From JAPOXR01 sp965221815 (GTDB taxonomy: Bacteria > Pseudomonadota > Alphaproteobacteria > Rhodobacterales > Rhodobacteraceae), in assembly GCA_965221815.1 (NCBI GenBank), contig OZ244915.1, positions 2,294,001-2,358,000 of the forward strand: 64,000 bases of DNA, read 5' to 3'. This document shows positions 45,143 to 53,048 of the stretch, piece by piece. The notes below the pieces were generated by a model. That model did no database searches and was not told the origin of the DNA. It was given only the letters and a program-made list of their open reading frames with translations. The first letter of the stretch is position 1. Every line of letters begins with the position of its first letter. Position numbers and translations under genes: made by a program.

Positions 45143-46579
45143 TTGACTGCGATGCTCTGGTCGCTGATCAAGATCCTGTTATTTGTGGTCGCAGTTGGCA
45201 CCGCAAGCCTGTTCGCCTCATATATTGCCGACTTGCAATCAGACGTTCACATTGTCATCGACGACACCGAGTACTCTCCGTCACCCCTGACTCTGGCAGT
45301 CATGGCGATCTTGATCCTTCCGGCTTTCTGGCTGTTGTTTTTCCTGTTCGGACTGACCAGAGCCTCCATCAATTTCATTCTTGGTGATGAAACCGCCCTC
45401 TCACGATATTTCAACAGGAATCGTGAACAGCGCGGTTTTGAAGCTTTGGCTGATGGATTGCTGGCTCTGTCCTCGGGAGAACCGAAACTGGCCTTGACGA
45501 AGGTCCAACGTGCCGAGAACCTGCTGAATCGCCCTGAGGTGACGGGAATCATCGCCGCGCAGGCTGCCGAACGGGTTGGTGACAAGGACAAAGCTGTCGC
45601 TGCTTACAAGAAGATGCTGCATGATGACAGGACACGATTTGCCGGAATATCCGGCCTCCTCAAACATCGAATCGAAAATGATGACATGCCAACGGCACTC
45701 AAACTTGCCGAAAAAGCCTTTGTGATCAACCCACAACATGACGATATGCAGAATACCCTGTTACGCCTGCAGGCTGGCGAAGAAGACTGGACAGGCGCGC
45801 TCAGGACGCTTGCCGTAAAATTCAGGCAGAAGAAGATCCCGCGTGACGTGTATCGCCGTCGACGGGCCATCCTGACTTATGTCTCGGCCATGAAAAAGCT
45901 ACAGGAAAATGATACCCACAAGGAAGGTGAAGGCGAAGCCTTGTCCGCCAACAAGGAATCACCGGGCCTGATTCCGGCAGCCGTACTGGCCGCCAATATC
46001 AAGAACCGTTCAGGTGATCGCAAAGCCGCCGAGAGCATTATCCGCCGCGCCTGGAGTGTCCTGCCTCATCCTGACCTCGCAGCCACATTTGCGGCATTTG
46101 TTCCCGATGAAACTCCAGTCGAGCGCAAGAAGCGCTTTCAGAATATGATCGGAAAAAATATCCGCGATCCTGAATCGATGATGCTTATGGCCGAGTTGTC
46201 GATTGCCGACGCCGATTTTCTGACAGCGCGGCATGAAATTGGAACCCTCCCGGAAACTCAGCCCACTGTCCGTTCTCTGGCGATTATGGCGGCAATCGAA
46301 CGGGGAGATGGGTCTAACGATGCAATCGTGCGCGGCTGGCTTGCCAAGGCCGTTTCAGCCAACAGAGGTCCGCAATGGCTGTGCAATATTTGCGGCCAGG
46401 TTCATGCCAAATGGGTTCCGGTCTGCCAAGGCTGTGATGCCTTCGACAGTCTGGAATGGCGGGCAGTCTCGGAAGATCCTGACCTGGGTGAGACACAGGC
46501 AGGCCTCCTGTCTTTGGCCGCAGGCTCCACGCACCTCTCAACTGATCTTCCAGAACATGCACCTCTGAAAACCCGCTGA
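45143..46579 (+). CDS. hemY: HemY-family membrane TPR protein
   Basis: A 478-residue protein with two N-terminal membrane helices (LIKILLFVVAVGTASLFASYI and LAVMAILILPAFWLLFFLFGL) followed by TPR-like helices in the HemY_N and TPR region (ALADGLLALSSGEPKLALTKVQRAENLL). Near the C-terminus a zinc-ribbon-like CNICGQVHAKWVPVCQGC is seen, a feature of the alphaproteobacterial version. Its exact role in haem metabolism is unproven. It is coupled to the mitofilin-like gene. Confidence 0.88.
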   Translation: MTAMLWSLIKILLFVVAVGTASLFASYIADLQSDVHIVIDDTEYSPSPLTLAVMAILILPAFWLLFFLFGLTRASINFILGDETALSRYFNRNREQRGFEALADGLLALSSGEPKLALTKVQRAENLLNRPEVTGIIAAQAAERVGDKDKAVAAYKKMLHDDRTRFAGISGLLKHRIENDDMPTALKLAEKAFVINPQHDDMQNTLLRLQAGEEDWTGALRTLAVKFRQKKIPRDVYRRRRAILTYVSAMKKLQENDTHKEGEGEALSANKESPGLIPAAVLAANIKNRSGDRKAAESIIRRAWSVLPHPDLAATFAAFVPDETPVERKKRFQNMIGKNIRDPESMMLMAELSIADADFLTARHEIGTLPETQPTVRSLAIMAAIERGDGSNDAIVRGWLAKAVSANRGPQWLCNICGQVHAKWVPVCQGCDAFDSLEWRAVSEDPDLGETQAGLLSLAAGSTHLSTDLPEHAPLKTR

Positions 46580-46601
46580 GGACGGGACAACTGTCCTCAG
46601 C
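46575..46601 (+). terminator. Hairpin at the hemY stop codon
   Basis: A perfect 9-bp stem GCTGAGGAC / GTCCTCAGC with a 9-base loop; the hemY TGA lies inside the left arm. There is only AATAAAA after it, so termination efficiency is uncertain. Confidence 0.5.
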
Positions 46602-46693
46602 AATAAAATGATGAGCCCAATTTTCTGTGCTTGACTCATGGTCAATAGCGACAAAGTATTGTTGCCGTATGTTGGGTCACAAAGGGGTGCCGA

Positions 46694-47095
46694 TTGACCC
46701 GGAATCCATCACTTGATTCCACATTTGGAATACGTCGCCTGACGCATGCGCTGTCATGCTCCGCCGCTGGACTCCGCCGATTGTGGAAAGAATCGGCATT
46801 TCGACTTGAGCTGGCCCTGGCGGTTGCCGTGTTGTCGATACATGTCTTGTTCAACAATCCGTCGCTTTTTGTCGTCGTTGCCATTCTGTTGATCATCTTC
46901 ACGCTGGCTGCGGAAACATTCAATACAGCCATTGAGGTCATCGTTGATCAGGTGTCGCCAGATTGGTCACCTTTGGCAAAACAGGCCAAGGATCTGGGAT
47001 CACTCGGCGTATTCTTTCTCCTTCTATGCAATGGAATTTGGCTCATTTACGCGTTCTTTGTCGCACTTGATCGTACGACATCTGCAATGCCATGA
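46694..47095 (+). CDS. dgkA: Diacylglycerol kinase
   Basis: A 133-residue integral membrane enzyme that phosphorylates diacylglycerol to phosphatidate. It has the Glu-rich helix ESAFRLELALAVAVL, three membrane helices and the family signature AAETFNTAIEVIVD followed by AKDLGSLGVFFLLL. The start is a TTG with AAAGGGG upstream. Confidence 0.93.
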   Translation: MTRNPSLDSTFGIRRLTHALSCSAAGLRRLWKESAFRLELALAVAVLSIHVLFNNPSLFVVVAILLIIFTLAAETFNTAIEVIVDQVSPDWSPLAKQAKDLGSLGVFFLLLCNGIWLIYAFFVALDRTTSAMP

Positions 47096-47178
47096 TGCCG
47101 ACACAAAGGTAACATATTGATATTGATAATTTCCGGGATATTCTTATTCAGCATGACAAAGTCTAAAAGGCAACAAGA

Positions 47179-47254
47179 GCCGCAGTAGCTCAGCTGGTAG
47201 AGCACGACATTCGTAATGTTGGGGTCGGGGGTTCGAGTCCCTTCTGCGGCACCA
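47179..47254 (+). tRNA. tRNA-Thr (anticodon CGU)
   Basis: A 76-base cloverleaf. The acceptor GCCGCAG pairs with CTGCGGC, the D arm is GCTC..GAGC, the anticodon loop TTCGTAA gives CGT and the T loop is TTCGAGT. CCA is encoded. The stop codon of ubiB on the other strand begins two bases after it. Confidence 0.96.
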
Positions 47255-47255
47255 T

Positions 47256-48785
47256 TCAGCCAAAATCGATCAACATCACAAGTGCCGTTACGGCGATGGC
47301 CGTCAAAACACCCAGGGCGAACCATTTCAACTGACGCGAAGCTGGCGGTTCGTCTGTATCCTTTTCCATATTCCTGATTGCGGTTTCCGCCAACTGGGGC
47401 AGACGCGGACCCAATCGAGAGAGCATTCTTGCCGTTTCAGCAAACTCCCGCAGGGTTGCGGCAGGGCCAACATGGCGACGAATATAATTTTCAACAATGG
47501 GCCGGGCACATTCCCAGATATTCAGGTCTGAATCGAGTGTTCTTCCTACGCCTTCAACAACAACCATTGTTCGCTGCAGGAGAATCAGTTCCGTGCGCGT
47601 TTCCATCCCGAATCTACCGGTCACCTCAAACAAATGCCCAAGCAACCTCGCCATGGAAATCTGGCTGGCCTCCATCCCGAAAATCGGTTCGCCGACGGAA
47701 CGCAATGCCTGGGCGAATTCCTCAACATTTTGCGTTGATGGCACATAGCCGGCCTCAAAATGAACCCGCGCAACAGAATAATAATCACGCCGGATGAAAC
47801 CCATGAGGATTTCGGCATAAACGCGACGTGTATATTCGTCGATCCGCCCCATGATGCCATAATCCATGATCATGAAGGTCCCGTCAGATGCCACCTTGAT
47901 ATTGCCCTGATGCATATCCGCGTGAAAATAACCGTCCCTGAGCGCAGAACGGAGAAACATCTGCAGCAGACGGCGGGCCAGCGCCGGCATGTCATGGCCG
48001 GCAGCACGCAATTTGGCGACATCACCCAAATTTATGCCTTCCACCCAGTCCATTGTCATGGCGCGTTTGGAAGAGAGATGCCATCGAACGGTCGGTGCAG
48101 AGATTCCCGTATCATCTTTACATTTCGCGGCGAATTCATCTGCCGCAGAAGCTTCAAGACGCAAATCAAGTTCGTCCAGAACCACGCCTTCGAAATGCGC
48201 AATCACATCGCGTGGTTTCAGCCGCCGCACCCCTGGGGACAGCAGATCAACCACACCCGCCGCAAAATACAGCGCATCGATATCGCGTTGAAAGGCACGT
48301 TCAATACCCGGTCGAAGCACCTTGATCGCCACATATGATCCACATTCCTTCAGCCGCGCCTTGTGAACCTGTGCGATCGAAGCCGCAGCCACCGGCTCGC
48401 TGAACTCTGCAAACAGTTCGTCAGTTTCTTGGCCGATCTCATGCGTGATCGACTGTTTGGCCTGCTCCAGGGAAAACGGGGGCAGGCGATCAAGGAGGAC
48501 CGATAGTTCTGCTGCGAGTTCAGTTCCGACAACATCCGGTCGTGTCGACAGTAACTGCCCGAACTTGATGTAGACTGGGCCAAGAGCAGTTATCGCGCGC
48601 AAAACGGGTGGTTTGGATGGATCCCCCTTTAAGCCGAGCCACTGAAAGGGCCAACCAACCACCCTGACTACAATCTTCAGGCTACGTGGTGCTTCCAACA
48701 TGTCGAGAGCAACACGCGTGGCACCTGAACGTTCAAATGTCGAGAGAGTGCTGAACAGGCGGAAAATATTGTGAGGACCACGCAT
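47256..48785 (-). CDS. ubiB: UbiB-family atypical kinase for ubiquinone synthesis
   Basis: A 509-residue member of the ABC1/ADCK/UbiB family needed for aerobic ubiquinone synthesis. It has the KxGQ motif (GPVYIKFGQLLSTRPD), the alanine-rich loop PVAAASIAQVHKA, VAIKVLRPGIER, the catalytic HADMHQGNI and the metal-binding MDYGIMG. Two C-terminal membrane helices are reduced here to one clear segment (ALGVLTAIAVTALVMLI). ATG 48785 is chosen: it lies two bases past the ubiE stop, giving coupling. Confidence 0.95.
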   Translation of the reverse strand: MRGPHNIFRLFSTLSTFERSGATRVALDMLEAPRSLKIVVRVVGWPFQWLGLKGDPSKPPVLRAITALGPVYIKFGQLLSTRPDVVGTELAAELSVLLDRLPPFSLEQAKQSITHEIGQETDELFAEFSEPVAAASIAQVHKARLKECGSYVAIKVLRPGIERAFQRDIDALYFAAGVVDLLSPGVRRLKPRDVIAHFEGVVLDELDLRLEASAADEFAAKCKDDTGISAPTVRWHLSSKRAMTMDWVEGINLGDVAKLRAAGHDMPALARRLLQMFLRSALRDGYFHADMHQGNIKVASDGTFMIMDYGIMGRIDEYTRRVYAEILMGFIRRDYYSVARVHFEAGYVPSTQNVEEFAQALRSVGEPIFGMEASQISMARLLGHLFEVTGRFGMETRTELILLQRTMVVVEGVGRTLDSDLNIWECARPIVENYIRRHVGPAATLREFAETARMLSRLGPRLPQLAETAIRNMEKDTDEPPASRQLKWFALGVLTAIAVTALVMLIDFG

Positions 48786-48787
48786 GG

Positions 48788-49558
48788 CTAGACCTTCCAA
48801 CCAGAATGAATGGCAACAATTCCCATAGAAAGGTTACGAAACTTGACCATTTCGAATCCGCTCTGTTCGATCATGATCGCAAAGTCGCGCTGGCGAGGAA
48901 AACGTCGAATAGACTCGACAAGATATCTGTAGCTGTCACGATCACGCGCCACCCAATGGCCCAATTCAGGAATACAATGAAATGAATAACTGTCATAGAT
49001 TCGCCGTAACCCCAAGACGTTCACTTCACTGAATTCCAGCACCAGGAGCCGTCCACCGACCTTGAGAATCCTGCGAATCTCCGTCAAAGCACAATTGATG
49101 TCACCAAAGTTTCGCAACCCGAAAGCAATCACACAAACATCGAAACTGTTGCTTGGAAAGGGCATGGCCAATGCATCGCCGGCAATCCAGTCTATTGCGG
49201 ACGCAAAACCGGCGATCTTCGCCCGCTGCCGCCCGGTGGCCATCATCTCTTCAGTCAAATCAAGAATGGTCAAGGCACTGCCTGGCGAACGTTGGAGAAT
49301 GCGCAGGGCGACATCTCCCGTACCTCCCGCCAGATCAAGAATCCTGTGTCCGGATCGCGGGGCCAACCAGTCCACCAGGGCAGACTTCCAGATCCGGTGA
49401 GCACCAAACGACATGAGATCATTCATGACATCATAATTTCCTGCCACCCCGGTAAACAGGTTTCTGACCATTCCTGTCTTGGCTGCCGTCGCAACCTCGC
49501 GGAAGCCAAAATGGGTTGTTTCTGGTTTTTTCGGCAGCACTGATTCGACTCGTCTCAC
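48788..49558 (-). CDS. ubiE: Demethylmenaquinone/ubiquinone C-methyltransferase
   Basis: A 256-residue SAM-dependent C-methyltransferase. FTGVAGNYDVMNDLMSFGAHR, the SAM motif ILDLAGGTGDVALRI and FGLRNFGDINCALTEIRRILK, with VLEFSEV after, are the UbiE signatures. It is transcribed with ubiB and is divergent from mutM across 72 bases. Confidence 0.96.
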   Translation of the reverse strand: MRRVESVLPKKPETTHFGFREVATAAKTGMVRNLFTGVAGNYDVMNDLMSFGAHRIWKSALVDWLAPRSGHRILDLAGGTGDVALRILQRSPGSALTILDLTEEMMATGRQRAKIAGFASAIDWIAGDALAMPFPSNSFDVCVIAFGLRNFGDINCALTEIRRILKVGGRLLVLEFSEVNVLGLRRIYDSYSFHCIPELGHWVARDRDSYRYLVESIRRFPRQRDFAIMIEQSGFEMVKFRNLSMGIVAIHSGWKV

Positions 49559-49630
49559 GCGTTGACTTGGTGATTTCTATATGAGCAATTGGAAATTTCG
49601 CAATTGCAACAAGATTTTCCCATCGCGCTC

Positions 49631-50476
49631 ATGCCTGAACTTCCCGAGGTTGAAACCATCGCCCGCCAGCTTTGCCGGGTCTTTGCCCATCAAAAAATTG
49701 TCTCCGTTCTGATCCGTCGTTCAAACCTTCGCCGTCCGTTTCCGCAACAGATGGCGGAAAGAATAGCAGGAAATCGCATCGATACGATTCGGCGCCGCGG
49801 AAAATACATGCTTGCCTCTTTATCCTCCGACGAGACCTTGATCATTCATCTTGGCATGTCGGGTATTTTCAGATTTGTACCATCAAACAGTGACCAAGAC
49901 CCAAACTTTATGTGCGGGCCGCATGACCATGTGGTCTTCGTTTTGGAAAATACCTGGCAAGCCATCTATCGTGATCCACGGCGATTCGGCTTGATGGATC
50001 TCGTCCCTTCTGCTGAAGCTGACTCACATCCACTGATTGCACCACTCGGAGTCGAGCCGTTTTCTGCGAATTTTGATGCCGATTATTTGGCAAGTGCCCT
50101 GAGAGATCGACAAGGCCCAATCAAGTCAGCCTTGCTGGATCAGCGACTCATTGCCGGTCTCGGCAACATTTATGCCTGTGAGTCCCTGTGGCGTGCAGGC
50201 ATATCGCCACGCCGACGCTGTAACCGTATTGCATTCCACCGTATTGTCAGGCTCGTGGATTGTATTCAAGCCGTGTTGCACGAAGCGATTGCCGCCGGTG
50301 GTTCAACTTTGCGCGATCATAAACTTCCTGATGGTGCACGCGGTTATTTCCAGCATCATTTTCAAGTTTATGCGCAGGACGGAGAATCCTGCCCAAACCC
50401 AAAATGTTGCGGCAAGATCACAAAAATAGTTCAATCCGGTCGATCAAGCTTCTACTGCCGTCTTTGCCAGAAATAA
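49631..50476 (+). CDS. mutM: Formamidopyrimidine-DNA glycosylase
   Basis: A 281-residue base-excision glycosylase for 8-oxoguanine. The start at 49631 is fixed by MPELPEVETIAR, because Pro2 (mature N-terminus) and Glu3 are catalytic. GKYMLASL contains the beta-F/lysine site, LIAGLGNIYACESL the helix-two-turn-helix, and the C-terminal zinc finger is CPNPKCCGK ... CRLCQK with slightly unusual spacing in its first half. Confidence 0.95.
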   Translation: MPELPEVETIARQLCRVFAHQKIVSVLIRRSNLRRPFPQQMAERIAGNRIDTIRRRGKYMLASLSSDETLIIHLGMSGIFRFVPSNSDQDPNFMCGPHDHVVFVLENTWQAIYRDPRRFGLMDLVPSAEADSHPLIAPLGVEPFSANFDADYLASALRDRQGPIKSALLDQRLIAGLGNIYACESLWRAGISPRRRCNRIAFHRIVRLVDCIQAVLHEAIAAGGSTLRDHKLPDGARGYFQHHFQVYAQDGESCPNPKCCGKITKIVQSGRSSFYCRLCQK

Positions 50477-50656
50477 GCTTGATATACTTAAAAGGTGATT
50501 TGCCCAATCTCACGAGGGAATGGTTCTGGTCTGACGAACTCGTGAATGTCTCAGGTATTGATATTGTGTGACTGTTTGAAGTCGGCATCCGCACATCGCT
50601 GTGATGTGGCGGAATTATGAGAGCAATCGCATGATTTGACTAAGGCCCGTTGACAA

Positions 50657-51043
50657 TTATCGTGCGGCCACCACGCCCGCCATCAGATAAATCCCGGCTG
50701 CGAAGCTTGCAAGAGTCTTGTCGTATCGCGTGGCGAGACTTTGGGCCTCCTTGATTGTCGCGAAGACATTCTCGATTCGGTGTCGCTCCTTGTCAGCATC
50801 GCGGTCAAAGTCCCGTGGTGTGCTTCGGTTTGACCGCGGCGGGATCACCGCCGTCATCTCGCGTTCCGTCAATGTGTCCAGCACCCCATCCGCGTCACAG
50901 GCCTTGTCGCCTATCAATGTCTCACAGGTGAGGTCGTCCAGGAGTTCACGCACAGCCTTGAGATCGTGGGTCTGACCGGGAAGAACCACAAACCGGATCA
51001 GATGTCCGACAGCATCGGTGAGAGCCACGACCTTGCGGGTCAA
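50657..51043 (-). CDS. IS5-family transposase, orfB (DDE C-terminal part)
   Basis: The C-terminal transposase part, 128 residues as an open frame. TCETLIGDKACDADGV holds the second catalytic Asp, and KERHRIENVFATIKEAQSLATRYDKTLASF holds the Glu of the DDE triad. It is expected to be made as a fusion with orfA through a -1 frameshift at the A5G5 run (51081-51090), which puts EGVGRSKGGLTRKVVAL in frame. Confidence 0.88.
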   Translation of the reverse strand: MTRKVVALTDAVGHLIRFVVLPGQTHDLKAVRELLDDLTCETLIGDKACDADGVLDTLTEREMTAVIPPRSNRSTPRDFDRDADKERHRIENVFATIKEAQSLATRYDKTLASFAAGIYLMAGVVAAR

Positions 51044-51417
51044 TCCCCCTTTCGAGCGACCGACTCCTTCCGATTCTGATCCCCCTTTTTGGCCCCGGAG
51101 GCCTTCTGGTGCGCTGGCATGATGGTGCCATCCACAGACACCATCGACAGATCCAGATCACCAGATAACTCATTGAAAATACGTTCAAAAAGATTTGCTT
51201 GGGTCCAACGCCGGAACCGCTTGAAGACACTGTTCCATCGCCCAAAATGCGGCGGGAGATCACGCCAGGGGGTTCCTGTCCGGAACCGCCAGAGAACCCC
51301 TTCCAGAAAAAGACGATTGTCGACAGCTGTGCACCCCGGGTCAGTCACCTTGCCCGGACACAGCGGTGCCACCCGCGCCCACATCTCATCCGTCAAAACT
51401 GTGCGATCTGCATTCAT
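51040..51417 (-). CDS. IS5-family transposase, orfA
   Basis: The N-terminal part of the transposase, 125 residues. LTDEMWARVAPLCPGK, RLFLEGVLWRFRTGTPWRDLP and SVDGTIMPAHQKASGAKKG (first catalytic Asp) are the IS427-type blocks. ATG 51417 is preferred over the open frame start at 51480, with an AGGTG before it. It ends four bases inside orfB. Confidence 0.88.
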   Translation of the reverse strand: MNADRTVLTDEMWARVAPLCPGKVTDPGCTAVDNRLFLEGVLWRFRTGTPWRDLPPHFGRWNSVFKRFRRWTQANLFERIFNELSGDLDLSMVSVDGTIMPAHQKASGAKKGDQNRKESVARKGD

Positions 51418-51704
51418 CTTGTCACCTGCCTCGTCTGCTCGTGCCGCCTTTTTCGGCGTGCAATCCCGGCAAAAATACACGACAAGAACTCAAGACGCAA
51501 GGCAATTGTCAACGGGCCTTAGTATCCCACTTTCATTGAATTGATGCCATGTCACTGTGGGTGGCATTGTCTTCCTGTCTGCGGTTTTTGTCGAGACAGG
51601 GGGTGGCCACACAGATCAATTCCCCGTTGTGGCCTGAGCCGGGGCCGCGAGTGTGTTCGCTGGGTGGCGGCACGCATTGCGGGGGCAGACTGAGGTGACG
51701 AGCG

Positions 51705-51922
51705 ATGACATCAGACGGACGGAAAATCTATCACGTGACGTTGGACGCGGATGAGCGTCATCAGTTGCAGGCTCTTGTGGACAGAGGTCAGGGCTCCAAG
51801 GAGCGCCGCAAGCGGGCCCACATCCTCTTGTTGGCGGACCCGGATCGTGCGGGTGGGGGCCGCCGGGATGCGGACATTGCTGATGTGTTGGGTGTGGGCA
51901 CGGCGACGGTGGAGCGGGTGCA
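51705..51922 (+). pseudogene. Truncated IS630-type transposase (N-terminal part)
   Basis: About 73 residues of a helix-turn-helix domain: KIYHVTLDADERHQLQALVD, KERRKRAHILLLAD and RRDADIADVLGVGTATVERV. The DDE core is missing; homology ends exactly where the palindrome at 51923 begins. It is a different subgroup from the 1213-bp IS630 copies. Confidence 0.75.
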
Positions 51923-51965
51923 TATAGCGTGTCAATCAGGATGCGAGTCCTTTTGACGCGCTATA
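51923..51965. repeat. 43-base imperfect palindrome at the truncation point
   Basis: TATAGCGTGTCAA (51923-51935) faces TTGACGCGCTATA (51953-51965) with one mismatch, and an inner AGGA / TCCT extends the stem. It could be a residual mobile-element end or a cruciform-forming repeat. Confidence 0.75.
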
Positions 51966-52092
51966 GCACAGTCAAATTGAACGGAATTAGGGGACGAATA
52001 AAAGACGGGTAAGGATGTTTCGGGCGGAAAACTCCCCGCCCGACGTTCTTCTCATAAAATCTGATCTTCGAACCGTCCCTTTGTTGCCTTTG

Positions 52093-52677
52093 TCATGGCC
52101 TGTCCGTCCGGAAATCAATCACGCCGTGACGGTGGGCGATAGCCTTTTCGATCTGGGTGTTCCGTTCGCAGAAGATCACCAGATTGTTTGATTCCGGGGT
52201 GCGCGCGCTGGGAACCGAAATACCGTCGGCGCCCAGGAAGGAGCATGCTTCGGCAATTTCCTGGGAGCGCGGGTATTCCCGCGACCGAATGGAATAAGCA
52301 AGTTTGCCGTAGCTCCGGACGTCGAGTTGAAGATCTTTCAGGTCGTCGAGTGATCCGAAGCGCATGACCGCCTCAAGGGACACCCTCAGCTCGAACAGCT
52401 CGTACCTCACCCTGGATGGGACGATCGGCTGGCCTTGATAAAGGTGAAAACGCCGTTCCTCTATTGCCGTCCGCCGTGCTTCGGAGGAGTAGAGAACGTC
52501 GAACGTACCGTCGTCCCAGCGTCCGCCGGAGCGCGAGCAGTCCAGCGGATCCCGACCTTCCCGGACGGAGCGCCAGACGGTTCCGCCGTACGGCTCCCGG
52601 TCCAGAGCGTCAAGCGCGTCCAGAAGGTGCGGGTCGCGGATGGGGCGAGGGAATCCTGGGCCATCCCGCACAGCCAT
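52093..52677 (-). CDS. RES-domain toxin
   Basis: A 194-residue RES-family toxin, whose studied members degrade NAD+ or ADP-ribosylate a target. The core motifs are CSRSGGRWDD (Arg), DVLYSSEARRTAIEERRFHL (Tyr and Glu) and GISVPSARTPESNNLVIF (Ser). The ATG is two bases past the antitoxin stop. It is the third gene of a coupled operon and its base composition is G+C-rich. The RES motifs are complete, so it should be active. Confidence 0.9.
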   Translation of the reverse strand: MAVRDGPGFPRPIRDPHLLDALDALDREPYGGTVWRSVREGRDPLDCSRSGGRWDDGTFDVLYSSEARRTAIEERRFHLYQGQPIVPSRVRYELFELRVSLEAVMRFGSLDDLKDLQLDVRSYGKLAYSIRSREYPRSQEIAEACSFLGADGISVPSARTPESNNLVIFCERNTQIEKAIAHRHGVIDFRTDRP

Positions 52678-52679
52678 GG

Positions 52680-53048
52680 TCAGAGATACGCATCCGCGTC
52701 AAGGCGGTCCAGGATGGCGATCACCTCCTCGGAATGACCGGCATAGATCAGTTCGATCGCACGCTTGCCATCCAGCTGGGGGTGTGGGGCGCAAAGCCAG
52801 GTCCGCACTTCCTCCCCCGAGTAATATTCTCTGAGCCGCATCACCACATAGGACAGGTCCGAAATGATGAGCTGCGTCTTCGGATGCGGGGTCTTCTGGC
52901 CGTTCGACCAGCGCGAAACGGTGGCCTTCGACACGCCCGCGAGATTCGCGATGTCGGTCCCTTTCAAACCTCCGTCGTTTTGAAGCCTTTCGATTAACTG
53001 GACGACCGGCTTTCCCCGGGTCGCTTTCTTTGCCATTGCCTTGCTCAT
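52680..53048 (-). CDS. Xre/MbcA/ParS-type antitoxin
   Basis: A 122-residue antitoxin. The helix-turn-helix is GLKGTDIANLAGVSKATVSRW, followed by the C-terminal toxin-binding domain (VRTWLCAPHPQLDGKRAIEL, GHSEEVIAILDRL) whose acidic end blocks the RES active site in related systems. The ATG overlaps the stop of the upstream 400-aa gene (ATGA at 53045-53048). Confidence 0.9.
   Translation of the reverse strand: MSKAMAKKATRGKPVVQLIERLQNDGGLKGTDIANLAGVSKATVSRWSNGQKTPHPKTQLIISDLSYVVMRLREYYSGEEVRTWLCAPHPQLDGKRAIELIYAGHSEEVIAILDRLDADAYL

Larger units (their letters stand above)
50643..51519 (-). mobile_element. IS5-family (IS427-type) insertion sequence
   Basis: An 877-bp element. Perfect terminal inverted repeats AGGCCCGTTGACAATT and a TA on each side (50641-50642, 51520-51521) define it. 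It carries a transposase in two overlapping frames. Confidence 0.9.
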
